A DNA stretch of 56,393 nt from Bacteroidales bacterium (GTDB lineage: Bacteria; Bacteroidota; Bacteroidia; Bacteroidales; GCA-2748055). The notes below the pieces were generated by a model, which saw only the letters and a program-made list of their open reading frames with translations, did not search any database and was not told the origin of the DNA. The stretch lies in the NCBI GenBank assembly GCA_023138875.1, contig JAGLOO010000036.1, forward strand, positions 1-56,393, written 5' to 3'. The position numbers were made by a program, and so were the translations under genes. The number at the start of each line of letters is the position of its first letter. The first letter of the stretch is position 1. Positions 35,801 through 46,814 of this stretch are shown here, in pieces.

Positions 35801-36166
35801 TTACAATACCTCGGGAGCAAGTGATACAATTTTCATGTAACTATCCCTGAGTTCCCTGGCAACAGGACCAAAAATACGGGTTCCCCTCATCTCATCCAGG
35901 TTGTTCAGCAATACCACGGCATTGTCATCAAACCTGATGTAGGAACCATCTTTGCGCCTGATCTCCTTCCTGGTCCTGACAACAACCGCCTTGGATACGG
36001 TGCCCTTCTTGACCTCACCCGAAGGAATGGCGCTTTTTACAGTAACCACCACTTTGTCACCAATGGATGCATACCGCTTGCCTGTTCCACCGAGCACGCG
36101 GATGCACAATACCTCTTTGGCTCCACTGTTATCGGCTACGCCTAATCTACTCTCTTGTTGTATCAT
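35801..36166 (-). CDS. rplN: 50S ribosomal protein L14
   Basis: 121-residue beta-barrel protein that forms bridges with 16S rRNA. It starts [19 protein letters not shown] and contains the signature [19 protein letters not shown] and the C-terminal [13 protein letters not shown]. Confidence 0.98.
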   Translation of the reverse strand: MIQQESRLGVADNSGAKEVLCIRVLGGTGKRYASIGDKVVVTVKSAIPSGEVKKGTVSKAVVVRTRKEIRRKDGSYIRFDDNAVVLLNNLDEMRGTRIFGPVARELRDSYMKIVSLAPEVL

Positions 36167-36168
36167 GA

Positions 36169-36435
36169 TTACTTAGCTCTTTCGATAATTTCTATTAATC
36201 TCCACCTTTTATTCTTGCTCAGGGGCCTGACCTCACTGATCTTTACAGTATCACCTATATTGCTGCTGTTCTCTTCATCATGAGCCATGAACCTGGAGGT
36301 CTTGTTCACGAATTTACCGTATATGGGGTGCTTCACCTTTTGTTTTACAGTGATCACAATGGATTTCTCCATGCTGTTGCTTACCACAACACCGATACGT
36401 TCGCGTCTTGTATTTCTTGTATTTTCCATATTCAT
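36169..36435 (-). CDS. rpsQ: 30S ribosomal protein S17
   Basis: An 88-residue OB-fold protein binding the 16S 5' domain ([40 protein letters not shown]). The ATG overlaps the rpmC stop by one base (TAATG), which supports the 36435 start over an ATG two codons later. Confidence 0.96.
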   Translation of the reverse strand: MNMENTRNTRRERIGVVVSNSMEKSIVITVKQKVKHPIYGKFVNKTSRFMAHDEENSSNIGDTVKISEVRPLSKNKRWRLIEIIERAK

Positions 36436-36644
36436 TATTCCTTTTCAGACTGCTGATTGATTTGCCTGGCCCTCATCTCAGTTTTCAGCCGTGCAATGTT
36501 CCTGCGTGTTTCAACGATCTTATTGGGGTTGTCGAGCGGGGATACGGCATGGTTCATGCGCATGCGTACCAGCAAGTTCTCCTCACTATCGAGGCGCTCT
36601 TCCAACTCCTTTATTGCTAATTCTCTTATCTCAGAACTGTTCAT
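36435..36644 (-). CDS. rpmC: 50S ribosomal protein L29
   Basis: 69-residue two-helix protein at the tunnel exit ([36 protein letters not shown]). Its stop overlaps the rpsQ start, so the pair is likely coupled. Confidence 0.96.
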   Translation of the reverse strand: MNSSEIRELAIKELEERLDSEENLLVRMRMNHAVSPLDNPNKIVETRRNIARLKTEMRARQINQQSEKE

Positions 36645-36666
36645 GTTCGTATTATCTTCTAGATTT

Positions 36667-37089
36667 CTAATCTTCTATATAATCCCTGCGTACCACAAAC
36701 TTGGTGGTGATGGGGAATTTTTGAGCACCAAGGCGCAGTGCCTCTTTGGCTACTTTAAAGGGTACACCTTCCACTTCGAAAATGACCCTGCCAGGGGTAA
36801 TAGGATAAACAAATCCTTCCGGTGCTCCTTTACCTTTACCCATACGTACTTCAGCAGGTTTCTTGGTGATGGGTTTGGCCGGGAAAATGCGTATCCACAG
36901 CTGTCCTTCCCTCTTCATGTGACGGGTGATAGCCTGACGGGCTGCTTCGATCTGGCGTCCTGTGATCCATGCACTCTTCTGTGCTTTGATACCAAATGAA
37001 CCGAATGCGAGCTGATTTCCCCTCTGGGCGTTTCCTTTCATGCGCCCTTTCTGCATTCTCCTGAATTTGGTTTTCTTCGGTTGTAACAT
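36667..37089 (-). CDS. rplP: 50S ribosomal protein L16
   Basis: 140-residue protein near the A-site tRNA elbow. It starts [38 protein letters not shown] and the conserved R of [14 protein letters not shown] are present. It lies 22 bases before rpmC. Confidence 0.97.
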   Translation of the reverse strand: MLQPKKTKFRRMQKGRMKGNAQRGNQLAFGSFGIKAQKSAWITGRQIEAARQAITRHMKREGQLWIRIFPAKPITKKPAEVRMGKGKGAPEGFVYPITPGRVIFEVEGVPFKVAKEALRLGAQKFPITTKFVVRRDYIED

Positions 37090-37115
37090 TGTATGCGATT
37101 TTCCAGATTATATGA

Positions 37116-37817
37116 TTAATTCCTTCCCCTCTTTCTCATTCCACCCTTGGGCTTCACGTTGGATGCGCCGATGTTGGGTGACAGGTCGCGCTTTCCAAAG
37201 ATCTCGCCGTTGCAGATCCAGACTTTAATACCGACCACTCCTACCTTGGTGTGTGCTTCTGCCAGTGAATAATCGATATCGGCACGGAGTGTATGCAGCG
37301 GGATCCGTCCGTCCTTGTATGTTTCGGTACGGGCCATTTCGGCACCACCCAGACGGCCACTGATGAGCACCTTGATACCCTGGGCTCCCATACGCATGGT
37401 AGAGGCAATACCCATTTTGATGGCTCTGCGATAGGAGATTTTCCCTTCCACCTGGCGTGCGATGTTGTTGGCAACGATGGTCGCATCCAGTTCAGGACGT
37501 TTCACTTCGAAAATGTTGATCTGCACCTCTTTTTTGGTGATATTTTTCAACTCTTCCTTCAGTTTATCCACTTCCTGTCCGCCTTTGCCGATGATGATCC
37601 CGGGACGAGCGGTATTTACGGTAACAGTGATGAGCTTCAATGTACGCTCAATGATAATCTTGGAAATGCTGGCCTTGGCCAGACGGGCAATCAGGTATTT
37701 TCTGATCTTGTTGTCCTCAACCAGCTTCGTGGAGTAGTCCTTTCCACCGTACCAGTTTGAATCCCATCCTTTGATGATTCCCAGACGATTACCTATCGGA
37801 TTTACTTTTTGTCCCAT
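37116..37817 (-). CDS. rpsC: 30S ribosomal protein S3
   Basis: mRNA-entry-site protein of 233 residues. The N-terminal KH domain carries [18 protein letters not shown]. The C-terminal domain has [20 protein letters not shown] and [19 protein letters not shown]. The start is directly adjacent to the rplV stop. Confidence 0.98.
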   Translation of the reverse strand: MGQKVNPIGNRLGIIKGWDSNWYGGKDYSTKLVEDNKIRKYLIARLAKASISKIIIERTLKLITVTVNTARPGIIIGKGGQEVDKLKEELKNITKKEVQINIFEVKRPELDATIVANNIARQVEGKISYRRAIKMGIASTMRMGAQGIKVLISGRLGGAEMARTETYKDGRIPLHTLRADIDYSLAEAHTKVGVVGIKVWICNGEIFGKRDLSPNIGASNVKPKGGMRKRGRN

Positions 37818-38240
37818 CTATGCTAAATTTTCTTGTTCTTCGTTTATGTTCTGACTATCGATTACAATGGTCACGTGGTTTGAACGCTTCTTGATCCTAT
37901 GAGCCCTTCCCTGGGGAGCAGGTTGTATCCGCTTCAGGGTCCTTGATTGGTTTACAAAGGCTTCCTTCACGAACAGACTGCTCTCTTCGATCCTTGCTCC
38001 TTCGTTTTTGGCCTGCCAGTTTGCAATGGCAGAAAGCAAAAGCTTTTCAACTTTCCTGGAAGCCTCCTTGGAACTGTACTTCAGTAAGTCAAGTGCCATG
38101 TTCACCTCCACACCCTTGATCATATCGGCTACCAATCGCATTTTACGGGGAGAAGTAGGACAGTTTCTTAATACTGCATAATACTTATCCTGCTTCTCTT
38201 CTTTTAACTGATTCGCTCTGTTTCTTTTTCTTGCACCCAT
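37818..38240 (-). CDS. rplV: 50S ribosomal protein L22
   Basis: 140-residue tunnel-wall protein with a beta-hairpin loop ([20 protein letters not shown]). [18 protein letters not shown] is the N-terminal signature. No loop deletion or insertion of the type linked to macrolide resistance is evident, though no reference was compared. Confidence 0.97.
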   Translation of the reverse strand: MGARKRNRANQLKEEKQDKYYAVLRNCPTSPRKMRLVADMIKGVEVNMALDLLKYSSKEASRKVEKLLLSAIANWQAKNEGARIEESSLFVKEAFVNQSRTLKRIQPAPQGRAHRIKKRSNHVTIVIDSQNINEEQENLA

Positions 38241-38258
38241 TTCTTGTAGGTTTAAATA

Positions 38259-38525
38259 TTATCGCTGCTTTCCACCGTGACCCCTGAACATGCGGGTAGG
38301 TGCAAATTCACCAAGTTTATGACCCACCATGTTCTCGGTAATGTACACCGGGATGAATTTGTTGCCATTATGAACGGCAATGGTATGGCCCACAAAATCC
38401 GGCGAGATCACCGATCTTCTCGACCAGGTCTTCATCACCGACTTCTTCCCGGAATCGTTCATTTCCAGGATGCGCTTCTCCAGCTTGAAATCTATAAATG
38501 GTCCTTTTTTCAGTGAACGGCTCAT
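38259..38525 (-). CDS. rpsS: 30S ribosomal protein S19
   Basis: 88-residue head protein that makes inter-subunit contacts ([53 protein letters not shown]). Confidence 0.98.
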   Translation of the reverse strand: MSRSLKKGPFIDFKLEKRILEMNDSGKKSVMKTWSRRSVISPDFVGHTIAVHNGNKFIPVYITENMVGHKLGEFAPTRMFRGHGGKQR

Positions 38526-38531
38526 GCTATG

Positions 38532-39365
38532 CTATTTTTTTGATTTCCTCTTTTCAACAATATACTTATCTGAATACTTCTTCTTCGAGCGGGTTTTATA
38601 ACCCTTGGCAGGCAATCCTGTCCTGGACCTTGGGTGCCCTCCCGATGCACGGCCTTCGCCACCTCCCATGGGGTGATCGACCGGATTCATGGCTACACCA
38701 CGGGTACGCGGACGGCGTCCCTGCCAGCGCGAACGACCAGCCTTACCTGACTTTTCCAGTCCGTGGTCAGAATTGGAAACCATACCAACCGTGGCGCGGC
38801 ATGAGGTCAGTACCATCCTTGATTCCCCGCTGGGAAGTTTGATGATGGTATACTTACCATCCCTGGAAGTAAGGGTTCCGTATGAACCGGCACTCCTTGC
38901 CAGCATTCCACCCTTACCAGGCTTCAATTCAATGTTATGGATATTGGTTCCCAGGGGAATATTGGCCAGCAGCATGCTGTTCCCTGGTTCCGGTACAACC
39001 TTGTCGCCGGATATTATTTTCTGTCCGGCTTGAATACCTTCAGGGGCAATAATATACCTCTTCTCTCCATCGGTGTAGACCAACAGCGCAATCCGTGCAG
39101 AACGGTTGGGATCATACTCAATGCTCTTCACGGTGGCTTCCATGTTATCCTTATCCCTTTTGAAGTCGATCAGGCGATACCGCTTCTTATGACCGCCACC
39201 CATGTAGCGCATGGTCATTTTTCCGGTATTATTCCGGCCCCCGCTTCTCTTCATGGGCCTGAGCAATGACTTCTCCGGCTTCGCATTGGGTGTGAGCTCA
39301 TCGAATGACGAAATCTCCTTAAAACGCTGGCCCGGGGTTGTGGGTTTATACTTCTTGATTGCCAT
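38532..39365 (-). CDS. rplB: 50S ribosomal protein L2
   Basis: 277-residue core protein of the peptidyl-transferase region. The conserved catalytic-area loop [16 protein letters not shown] is present along with [19 protein letters not shown] and the basic C terminus. It precedes rpsS by 6 bases. Confidence 0.98.
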   Translation of the reverse strand: MAIKKYKPTTPGQRFKEISSFDELTPNAKPEKSLLRPMKRSGGRNNTGKMTMRYMGGGHKKRYRLIDFKRDKDNMEATVKSIEYDPNRSARIALLVYTDGEKRYIIAPEGIQAGQKIISGDKVVPEPGNSMLLANIPLGTNIHNIELKPGKGGMLARSAGSYGTLTSRDGKYTIIKLPSGESRMVLTSCRATVGMVSNSDHGLEKSGKAGRSRWQGRRPRTRGVAMNPVDHPMGGGEGRASGGHPRSRTGLPAKGYKTRSKKKYSDKYIVEKRKSKK

Positions 39366-39371
39366 TATTCC

Positions 39372-39662
39372 TTAAATGTTGCTGTAAAAATCAATTACTT
39401 CACCTTCGGCCAGTGTAACTACTGCCTTCTTATAGGAAGGAGTTTTACCAACTGAAACACCGGACTTGGTATGACGCTGCTTGCGTTTCCCTGCGTAACG
39501 CATGGTATTCACTTCTGAGACCTTTACACTGTAAAGCTCTTCCACCGCCTGCCTGATCTGGAGTTTGTTGGCACTTTTATTTACCACAAAACCATACCGG
39601 TTGAATGCTTCCCCCTGGGCAGTCATCTTCTCGGTTACTATGGGCTTAATTAAAATATTCAT
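39372..39662 (-). CDS. rplW: 50S ribosomal protein L23
   Basis: 96-residue tunnel-exit protein, docking site for trigger factor and SRP (IKPIVTEKMTAQGEAFNRYG, ANKLQIRQAVEELYSVKVSE, VNTMRYAGKRKQ). Confidence 0.97.
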   Translation of the reverse strand: MNILIKPIVTEKMTAQGEAFNRYGFVVNKSANKLQIRQAVEELYSVKVSEVNTMRYAGKRKQRHTKSGVSVGKTPSYKKAVVTLAEGEVIDFYSNI

Positions 39663-39683
39663 AATCTGTTCGATTCAAAACCA

Positions 39684-40307
39684 TTAAGCATTCTTCTGCA
39701 GAACATCAAGTGAACTCTCGACAAATAATAAAGCTGATGCATTCATTATTTCGTATGTGTTTAATTCCGAGAGTGTTATAACTTTCGAATTTTGCAGATT
39801 TCGCGACGACAAATATAAGTTTTTATTTCTTTCATTGATGACAAAGAGTGACTTTTTATCGTCGATCTTCAGATTTTTCCGGATGTTCGCAAATTCGCTG
39901 GTTTTCGGGGCTTCCATGGAGAAGTCCTCAACCACCATTACTTGCTTGTTCTTCACCTTGTAGGTAAGGGCTGATTTGCGAGCCAGTTCCTTTACCTTGC
40001 GGTTCAGCTTACCTCCATAGCTCCTGGGTCTGGGACCGAAGACCCGGCCACCACCCCTGAACAGCGGGTTCTTGATGTCACCAAAACGGGCTGTACCTGT
40101 ACCCTTCTGACGCTTGATCTTTTTTCGGCTACCCTGAATCTCACTACGCTCCTTGGTCTTGCTGGTACCCTGGCGCTTGTGAGCCATGATCTGCTTTACA
40201 TCCAGGTAGATGGCATGATCATTGGGTTCGATCCCGAAAATCTCTTTATTCAGTTTAACCTTTTTTCCGGTGCTTTCCCCGGCTATATTCATTACATCTA
40301 ATTCCAT
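39684..40307 (-). CDS. rplD: 50S ribosomal protein L4
   Basis: About 207 residues from the ATG at 40307 ([19 protein letters not shown]), whose first bases overlap the rplC stop (TGATG). The tunnel loop contains [20 protein letters not shown]. In enterobacteria L4 represses the S10 operon; no comparable leader was looked for in detail. Confidence 0.97.
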   Translation of the reverse strand: MELDVMNIAGESTGKKVKLNKEIFGIEPNDHAIYLDVKQIMAHKRQGTSKTKERSEIQGSRKKIKRQKGTGTARFGDIKNPLFRGGGRVFGPRPRSYGGKLNRKVKELARKSALTYKVKNKQVMVVEDFSMEAPKTSEFANIRKNLKIDDKKSLFVINERNKNLYLSSRNLQNSKVITLSELNTYEIMNASALLFVESSLDVLQKNA

Positions 40308-40924
40308 CACTTCTCAATAATTAAATATGAACCATTTGATCCGGGAACAGATCCTTTCAGAATCAGGAGATTATTCTCAGGTACAATTCTCATCACCCTG
40401 AGGTTTAGAATTTTCACTCTGCTATTTCCCATCTGACCGGCCATCCGCATTCCTTTGAATACCCTGGAAGGATAGGATGAGGCACCCAGTGAACCCGGTG
40501 CACGCATCCGGTTGTGCTGACCGTGGGTAGCGTCGTTCACACCCTTGAAGTTGTACCTTTTAACAACACCCTGGAATCCTTTACCTTTTGAGACTCCGGA
40601 CACATCCAACCAAGTATCATCATGAAAATAATCAACAGTGATCACGTCACCCGCTTTCCAATTTTTTACAAATCCCTTCAATTCAATCACCTTCCTTTTG
40701 GGTGTGGTATTGGCTTTGGCGAAATGGCCCTGTTCGGCTTTGGGAGTGTTTTTCTCCTTTTTATCGCCAAAAGCCAGTTGAACTGCAGCATAACCGTCAG
40801 ATTCAACGGTTTTCACCTGTGTTACCGTGCAGGGACCAGCCTGAATCACAGTACAGGGGATGTTTTTTCCATCTTTATCGAAAACGGAAGTCATTCCGAT
40901 TTTCTTACCAATTAATCCTGGCAT
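40307..40924 (-). CDS. rplC: 50S ribosomal protein L3
   Basis: 205-residue early-assembly protein ([35 protein letters not shown]). The central extension has [28 protein letters not shown] and [12 protein letters not shown]. Confidence 0.98.
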   Translation of the reverse strand: MPGLIGKKIGMTSVFDKDGKNIPCTVIQAGPCTVTQVKTVESDGYAAVQLAFGDKKEKNTPKAEQGHFAKANTTPKRKVIELKGFVKNWKAGDVITVDYFHDDTWLDVSGVSKGKGFQGVVKRYNFKGVNDATHGQHNRMRAPGSLGASSYPSRVFKGMRMAGQMGNSRVKILNLRVMRIVPENNLLILKGSVPGSNGSYLIIEK

Positions 40925-40944
40925 CTTATTTTGTTTTAGCTGTG

Positions 40945-41250
40945 TTAGACTTTTATTTCAACTTCAACTCCACTGGGCAACTCAAGCTTCATGAGTGCAT
41001 CGATGGTCTTAGGAGTAGAGCTGTATATATCCAGCAGCCTTTTGAAAGAACTTAACTGGAACTGCTCCCTTGATTTCTTATTTACAAAGGGAGACCTCAG
41101 CACAGTGTACACCCTCTTATGCGTGGGAAGGGGAACGGGTCCGCTAACCACAGCGCCTGTGGACTTCACTGTCTTCACAATCTTCTCGGCTGATTTGTCA
41201 ACCAGGTTGTGATCGTATGACTTCAATTTAATTCTAATCTTCTGACTCAT
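40945..41250 (-). CDS. rpsJ: 30S ribosomal protein S10
   Basis: 101-residue head protein, also known in antitermination with NusB ([53 protein letters not shown]). First gene of the S10 cluster, 15 bases after fusA. Confidence 0.98.
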   Translation of the reverse strand: MSQKIRIKLKSYDHNLVDKSAEKIVKTVKSTGAVVSGPVPLPTHKRVYTVLRSPFVNKKSREQFQLSSFKRLLDIYSSTPKTIDALMKLELPSGVEVEIKV

Positions 41251-41265
41251 TATCGTACCAATTAT

Positions 41266-43365
41266 TTAAAATTTTCCTGTTACCTTTTCAAGTATCTCTT
41301 TGGCCAAATTCTCTGGCATGCCTTCATAATGGCTAAATTCCATGGTGGAAGTTGCCCTGCCTGAGGAGAGTGTCCTGAGCACGGTTACATAACCGAACTG
41401 CTCTGCCAACGGTACTTTGGCTTTGATTACCCTGGCTCCGGCTTTAGAATCCATCCCTTCCACCTGTCCGCGTCTTTTGTTCAAGTCGGAGATTACATCC
41501 CCCATATACTCCTCGGGTGTAACCACCTCTACGGCCATAATGGGCTCAAGGATGATTGGACCGGCTTTGAGCGCTGCATGTTTGAATGCCTGCCTTGCTA
41601 CAATCTCAAAGGCAAGCTGGTCCGAGTCCACTGCGTGATAGGACCCGTCCATAAGGCGTACCTTAAGGTTCTCAATGGGGAATCCTGCCAGTGGTCCGTT
41701 GAACATGGCATTTTTAAAGCCTTTTTCTACCGAAGGTATATATTCACGGGGCACGTTGCCTCCCCTGATCTCACTGGCAAATTGTAATCCTTTTGCGTTA
41801 TCGTCGGCGGGACCAATGTACACTTCTATGTCGGCAAATTTACCCCTGCCGCCGGTCTGTTTCTTAAAGACTTCCCTGTGTTTTACCTCGATTGTAAGGG
41901 CTTCCTTGTAGTTCACCTGGGGAGTCCCCACATTGCACTCCACTTTGAACTCCCGCTTCAGCCTGTCCATAAGGATCTCCAGGTGCAGCTCACCCATCCC
42001 GTTGATGGTGGTCTGACCTGTATCCATATTGAACCGTACCTGGAAGGTAGGATCTTCCTCGACCAGCTTGTTCAGGGCAATCCCCAGCTTGTCAATATCG
42101 GCCTGAGTTTTGGGCTCAATGGCGATACCGATCACAGGTTCGGGGAAATCAATGGATTCGAGGATCATGGGCTTACCCACATTGGTTATGGTATCACCGG
42201 TCCGCAGTTCCTTCAATCCAACCACAGCACAGATATCCCCTGCGTCAATCTCCTTCTTTGGATTTTGTTTGTTGGCATGCATCTGGTATATACGGCTGAT
42301 GCGTTCCTTCTTCCCGGTGCGGTTATTGAGTACCATGATGCCTTCCTGGAGTTTTCCAGAATAAACCCTCACATAGGCAAGCCTGCCTACAAAGGGATCG
42401 GTTGCAATCTTAAATACCAGTCCGGTTAAGGGCTCCTCTGAATCGGGCTCCCTGGATATTTCTTTGTCAGTTCTTGGATCTATTCCATAGACAATACCTA
42501 TGTCAAGGGGGCTGGGAAGCAGGTCGGAAATGGCATCCAGCAGGCGCTGAACTCCTTTGTTCTTAAATGCAGAACCGCACAGGACGGGAACGATGTCCAT
42601 ATTGATGGTGGCCCTGCGGGTATAGGTCATGAATTCTTCAACGGAGATGGAATCCCTGTCTTCCAGGAATCTTTCCAGGAGATCGTCATCGGAAACGCAA
42701 ACGGCCTCTACCAGCTTCTCTCTCCACTCTTCCACAGTTTCCACCAGGTCATCGGGGATCTCGCAGTATTCATATTTCATCCCCATGGCCTCGTCCTCTT
42801 TCCAAACAATGGCCCTGCGCTCGATCAGGTCAACAATTCCTTTAAAATCCTCTTCTGCACCAAAGGGGATTTGCAGAGGAACAGGGTTCGATCCAAGCTT
42901 ATCCTTGATCTCAGAAACAACCCTGAAAAAATCGGCGCCCGCCCTGTCCATTTTATTGATGAAAGCCATGCGGGGAACCCGGTATTTGTCGGCCTGACGC
43001 CAGACAGTTTCAGACTGGGGCTCAACTCCACCCACAGCACAGAATACAGCCACAGCACCGTCCAGTACACGCAACGAACGTTCAACTTCTACGGTGAAGT
43101 CAACGTGACCGGGAGTATCCAGAATATTGATCTTGTACTCCTGGTTGTTGTGGTTCCAGAAAGTGGTTGTTGCTGCTGATGTAATGGTGATTCCGCGTTC
43201 CTGCTCCTGTACCATCCAATCCATAGCAGCGGCTCCGTCATGGACCTCACCGATGCGATGGGTGATACCTGTATAGAACAGTATGCGTTCTGTGGTGGTA
43301 GTCTTCCCGGCATCGATGTGCGCCATGATCCCAATATTCCTTGTATATTTTAGATCTGGGGTCAT
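41266..43365 (-). CDS. fusA: Elongation factor G, canonical
   Basis: GTPase that drives tRNA-mRNA translocation and ribosome recycling. The 699-residue protein has G1 AHIDAGKTT, switch I with QERGITI, G3 DTPGHVDF (catalytic His present) and G4 NKMDR. Domain IV with the PTGP-like tip region and domain V follow ([18 protein letters not shown]-like at the end). Lies between rpsG and rpsJ as in the classical str operon. A second, divergent EF-G is encoded on the other strand near 44.5 kb. Confidence 0.98.
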   Translation of the reverse strand: MTPDLKYTRNIGIMAHIDAGKTTTTERILFYTGITHRIGEVHDGAAAMDWMVQEQERGITITSAATTTFWNHNNQEYKINILDTPGHVDFTVEVERSLRVLDGAVAVFCAVGGVEPQSETVWRQADKYRVPRMAFINKMDRAGADFFRVVSEIKDKLGSNPVPLQIPFGAEEDFKGIVDLIERRAIVWKEDEAMGMKYEYCEIPDDLVETVEEWREKLVEAVCVSDDDLLERFLEDRDSISVEEFMTYTRRATINMDIVPVLCGSAFKNKGVQRLLDAISDLLPSPLDIGIVYGIDPRTDKEISREPDSEEPLTGLVFKIATDPFVGRLAYVRVYSGKLQEGIMVLNNRTGKKERISRIYQMHANKQNPKKEIDAGDICAVVGLKELRTGDTITNVGKPMILESIDFPEPVIGIAIEPKTQADIDKLGIALNKLVEEDPTFQVRFNMDTGQTTINGMGELHLEILMDRLKREFKVECNVGTPQVNYKEALTIEVKHREVFKKQTGGRGKFADIEVYIGPADDNAKGLQFASEIRGGNVPREYIPSVEKGFKNAMFNGPLAGFPIENLKVRLMDGSYHAVDSDQLAFEIVARQAFKHAALKAGPIILEPIMAVEVVTPEEYMGDVISDLNKRRGQVEGMDSKAGARVIKAKVPLAEQFGYVTVLRTLSSGRATSTMEFSHYEGMPENLAKEILEKVTGKF

Positions 43366-43410
43366 AAGTGTCGCACACTTACCTTTCTATAAATGCTATC
43401 AAAAAATGTA

Positions 43411-43887
43411 TTAGAACCTAAAATGTGCAAAGGCCTTGTTGGCCTCGGCCATGCGGTGTGTGTCTTCTTTCTTTTTATATGCACCGCCTTCATTGTTATA
43501 TGCTGCAACTGTTTCAGATGCAAGTTTCTCACTCATGGATTTGCCTGCACGGTTGCGGGAAAACAGAATGAGATTTTTCATCGACATGGAGATCTTGCGA
43601 TCTGGCCTTACTTCCATGGGAACCTGGAATGTTGCACCACCTACCCTGCGGCTCTTCACCTCAACCTGTGGTGTAATATTATCCAATGCCCCCTTAAAAA
43701 TTTCCAGAGCCGTTTTTCCTTCGTCCTTGGTTCTCTGCTCAACAATATCCATGGCTTCATAGAAGATGTCATAAGCCTTGCTCTTCTTTCCACTCATCAT
43801 TAGATTGTTCACAAACCTGGTTACATACGGATCATTGTATCTAGGATCCGGCAGCAGAATTCGTTTTTTCGGTTTAGTTTTCCTCAT
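43411..43887 (-). CDS. rpsG: 30S ribosomal protein S7
   Basis: 158-residue 16S 3'-domain organiser ([69 protein letters not shown]). Confidence 0.98.
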   Translation of the reverse strand: MRKTKPKKRILLPDPRYNDPYVTRFVNNLMMSGKKSKAYDIFYEAMDIVEQRTKDEGKTALEIFKGALDNITPQVEVKSRRVGGATFQVPMEVRPDRKISMSMKNLILFSRNRAGKSMSEKLASETVAAYNNEGGAYKKKEDTHRMAEANKAFAHFRF

Positions 43888-43916
43888 TGTGACTATACCT
43901 AATATATTATATTGTA

Positions 43917-44294
43917 TTATTTCTTCTTGGGTTTCTTTGTTCCGTACTTGGATCTGCGCTGGGTCCTTCCCTCAACTCCTGAAGTATCCAGAGCACCGCG
44001 GATAAGGTGATACCTTACACCTGGAAGATCTTTTACTCTTCCGCCACGGATCAACACAATGGAGTGCTCCTGCAGGTTGTGGCCTTCACCAGGAATATAG
44101 GCGTTCACCTCTTTCTGGTTGGTCAACCTCACCCTGGCTACCTTACGCATGGCTGAGTTCGGCTTCTTAGGTGTGGTGGTGTATACACGCACACAAACAC
44201 CGCGTCTCTGGGGACATGAATCCAGTGCGGGAGCCTTGCTCTTATCGTTCAATTTTTTTCGGCCTTTACGAACTAATTGTTGAATCGTCGGCAT
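43917..44294 (-). CDS. rpsL: 30S ribosomal protein S12
   Basis: 125-residue decoding-centre protein. [18 protein letters not shown] and [20 protein letters not shown] hold the wild-type Lys residues at the two streptomycin-linked positions. First gene of the long ribosomal block; it has a promoter-like element about 50 bases upstream. Confidence 0.98.
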   Translation of the reverse strand: MPTIQQLVRKGRKKLNDKSKAPALDSCPQRRGVCVRVYTTTPKKPNSAMRKVARVRLTNQKEVNAYIPGEGHNLQEHSIVLIRGGRVKDLPGVRYHLIRGALDTSGVEGRTQRRSKYGTKKPKKK

Positions 44295-44340
44295 ACTGCA
44301 TTGATAGTTATATGAATATACGCTTGTTAATTTCGGTTCG

Positions 44341-44368
44341 CAAAGGTATTATTTTTTTTTAAAAACAA
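44341..44368 (-). promoter_or_regulatory. Promoter of the rpsL-led ribosomal block
   Basis: On the minus strand, TTG (44368-44366) and TACCTTTG (44348-44341, an exact TAnnTTTG) are separated by 17 bases. This matches the Bacteroidota -33/-7 arrangement. The spacer is an A/T-rich run. It lies 47 bases before the rpsL start, with no equally good promoter inside the block. Confidence 0.65.
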
Positions 44369-44406
44369 GAATTATTTAATGGATAAGTTTAGAATCAAAA
44401 TTTTAT

Positions 44407-44414
44407 TATTTTTG
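44407..44414 (+). promoter_or_regulatory. Candidate -7 element for the EF-G paralogue
   Basis: TATTTTTG matches TAnnTTTG 73 bases before the ATG at 44487. A gtttag sequence about 18 bases upstream could serve as a weak -33. It is divergent from the rpsL promoter. Confidence 0.5.
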
Positions 44415-44486
44415 CATCAATTAACGTCAGGCTACCAGAACAAAATCTATTGTATAATTTATTGATTACCTTTTATTTAATACCCG

Positions 44487-46643
44487 ATGAAGACATATTC
44501 AACCAATCAGATTAAAAACATCGCCCTGCTCGGTAATTCCGGGTCAGGTAAAACCACACTTGCTGAGGCCATGCTTTTCGAAGGCGGAGTGATTGACCGA
44601 AGAGGAGACGTGGACAGTAAGAACACCATGTCTGATTACAACCAGATCGAGCAGGAAAACCAGACGAGCATGTATTCCAGTATTATGTACAGTGAATACA
44701 ATGGGAAAAAGATCAACATACTGGACGTTCCGGGTGCTGATGATTTTGTGGGCGGAACCGTTTCAAGTCTGAACGTTGCAGATACCGGGGTGATCCTTGT
44801 GAATGCCCAGAATGGGATTGAAGTGGGTACCGAGATCCACAGCAGATGGCTTGAGAAATTCAACAAACCGGCCATATATGTAATTAACAGGTGTGACCAT
44901 GACCATGCCAACTTTGACAAAGCATTTGAATCGATCAAGGATAGAGTCGGGGGAGATGCCGTACTTGCACAGTTTCCTGTGAATGCAGGTCCGGGATTTG
45001 ATTCCGTCGTGGACATTATTCAGATGAAACTTTTAAAGTACCCCAAGGAGGGTGGCAAACCCGAGTTAACCGCCATTCCGGATTCGGAAATGGACCGGGC
45101 GGAAGAACTAAGGAACGAGCTTATTGAGAAGGCAGCAGAGAATGATGAAGCCCTGATGGAACTCTTCTTTGAGAATGATACACTCACCGAAGATGAGATG
45201 CGGACCGGGATCACTGCCGGTGTGGTTGCCCGCGGATTGTTCCCCGTATTTTGCATGTCAGCCAAACAGAATATGGGTGTGGGTCGTTTCATGGAATTTA
45301 TAACAAACGTGGCTCCTTCAACCGATGAGTTAGCTGTTGTTACTACAGTTGACGGAACAAAGGTGAAATGTGATACCAGCGGACCTACATCCGTATTTGT
45401 TTTCAAAACCTCGGTTGAATCCCACATCGGGGAGATCAATTTCTTCAAGGTAATGTCTGGTGAACTCAAAGAAGGTGCTGACCTGAACAACAACTGGACA
45501 CGCAACAAGGAGCGGTTCTCACAGATCTTCTGTCCCCTCGGAAAGAACCGTACCAAAGTGGCGTCACTTGCAGCCGGAGATATTGGCTGTACGGTGAAAA
45601 TGAAGAACACCAAAACCAATCATACCCTCACATCACCCGACGTATCTTATACATTTGCTAACATTTCCTTCCCGGAGCCCAAATTCAGGACAGCCATTAA
45701 GTCGGTGAGCGAAGGCGATGATGAGAAACTTGGTGAAGCCCTCACCAGGATCCACCAGGAAGATCCCACGGTGATTATTGAATACAGCAAGGAGCTGAAA
45801 CAGATCATTTTGTCGGGTCAGGGTGAATACCACCTGAACATTGTCAAGTGGCAACTGGATAACATATTCAACGTCGAGACCACTTTTGTAACTCCCAAAA
45901 TACCTTACCGCGAAACCATTACCAAAGCTGCCCAGTCCGATTACAGGCACAAGAAGCAGTCAGGTGGTGCAGGTCAGTTTGGTGAGGTTCACATGATCAT
46001 TGAACCCTACACTGAAGGGTCCGAACCAAAACCCATGTTCAAACTGGGCGGGAAAGACCACAAGATGTCCAACCGTGGTACAGATGCCCACAGCCTGTCC
46101 TGGGGTGGTACACTGGAATTTGTGAACTGCATCGTGGGTGGATCCATCGACGCACGTTTCCTCCCCGCCATCCTGAAAGGGATCATGGAAAAACTGGAGG
46201 AAGGACCCCTTACAGGTTCTTATGCCCGTGACATCCGCGTTTATGTATATGACGGAAAGATGCACCCGGTCGACTCCAACGAAATCTCCTTCATGCTGGC
46301 CGGACGAAATGCTTTCAGTCAGGCCTTCAAGGTGGCCGGTCCGAAGATCATGGAGCCGGTTTACAATGTGGAGGTACTTGTTCCTTCCGACAAGATGGGT
46401 GATGTGATGAGCGACCTGCAGGGAAGAAGGGCCATCGTCCAGGGAATGTCCAGTGAGAAGGGATTCGAGAAGATCGTGGCCAAGGTGCCCCTGGCGGAGA
46501 TGAATAAATACTCCACCGCCCTGAGTTCACTTACCAACGGACGAGCCATGTACAGCATGAAGTTCGATGAGTACGTGCAGGTACCGGGTGAAATCCAGGA
46601 AGAACTACTGAAGGCGTACGCAGCAGAACAGGAAGAGGAATAG
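44487..46643 (+). CDS. fusA2: EF-G paralogue (EF-G2-like) lacking the catalytic GTPase His
   Basis: A 718-residue EF-G homologue with all five domains. The P-loop GNSGSGKTT is intact, but G3 reads DVPGADDF with Ala84 at the place of the catalytic His, switch I lacks the ERGITI motif (reads ENQTSMYSS), and G4 is NRCD. Domain IV and V landmarks such as KKQSGGAGQFGEVHMII and MHPVDSNEISFMLAGR are kept. An EF-G paralogue in Bacteroides thetaiotaomicron is known to support translocation without GTP hydrolysis; this protein fits that class. It is divergent from the rpsL block, so it can be regulated separately. Two tandem terminators follow. Confidence 0.9.
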   Translation: MKTYSTNQIKNIALLGNSGSGKTTLAEAMLFEGGVIDRRGDVDSKNTMSDYNQIEQENQTSMYSSIMYSEYNGKKINILDVPGADDFVGGTVSSLNVADTGVILVNAQNGIEVGTEIHSRWLEKFNKPAIYVINRCDHDHANFDKAFESIKDRVGGDAVLAQFPVNAGPGFDSVVDIIQMKLLKYPKEGGKPELTAIPDSEMDRAEELRNELIEKAAENDEALMELFFENDTLTEDEMRTGITAGVVARGLFPVFCMSAKQNMGVGRFMEFITNVAPSTDELAVVTTVDGTKVKCDTSGPTSVFVFKTSVESHIGEINFFKVMSGELKEGADLNNNWTRNKERFSQIFCPLGKNRTKVASLAAGDIGCTVKMKNTKTNHTLTSPDVSYTFANISFPEPKFRTAIKSVSEGDDEKLGEALTRIHQEDPTVIIEYSKELKQIILSGQGEYHLNIVKWQLDNIFNVETTFVTPKIPYRETITKAAQSDYRHKKQSGGAGQFGEVHMIIEPYTEGSEPKPMFKLGGKDHKMSNRGTDAHSLSWGGTLEFVNCIVGGSIDARFLPAILKGIMEKLEEGPLTGSYARDIRVYVYDGKMHPVDSNEISFMLAGRNAFSQAFKVAGPKIMEPVYNVEVLVPSDKMGDVMSDLQGRRAIVQGMSSEKGFEKIVAKVPLAEMNKYSTALSSLTNGRAMYSMKFDEYVQVPGEIQEELLKAYAAEQEEE

Positions 46644-46666
46644 GTCGTCTTCAATGGATATAAAAC

Positions 46667-46711
46667 GGCGCTGAAATCCGTTGCTACGCAACATATTAAG
46701 GCGCCTTTTTT
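46667..46711 (+). terminator. Intrinsic terminator, copy 1, after the EF-G paralogue
   Basis: GGCGC (46667-46671) pairs with GCGCC (46701-46705), enclosing a second hairpin gttgc-tac-gcaac (46680-46692), and six T residues follow. It lies 24 bases past the EF-G paralogue stop. Confidence 0.75.
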
Positions 46712-46769
46712 ATTTCCATTTCCGACTCCTTACCTCCCTGTTTACTTCGTAATAAAAGAATGGGGAAAC

Positions 46770-46814
46770 GGCGCTGAAATCCGTTGCTACGCAACATATT
46801 AAGGCGCCTTTTTT
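46770..46814 (+). terminator. Intrinsic terminator, copy 2
   Basis: Exact repeat of the first terminator shifted by 103 bases, with the same outer stem, inner hairpin and T tract. Confidence 0.72.
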
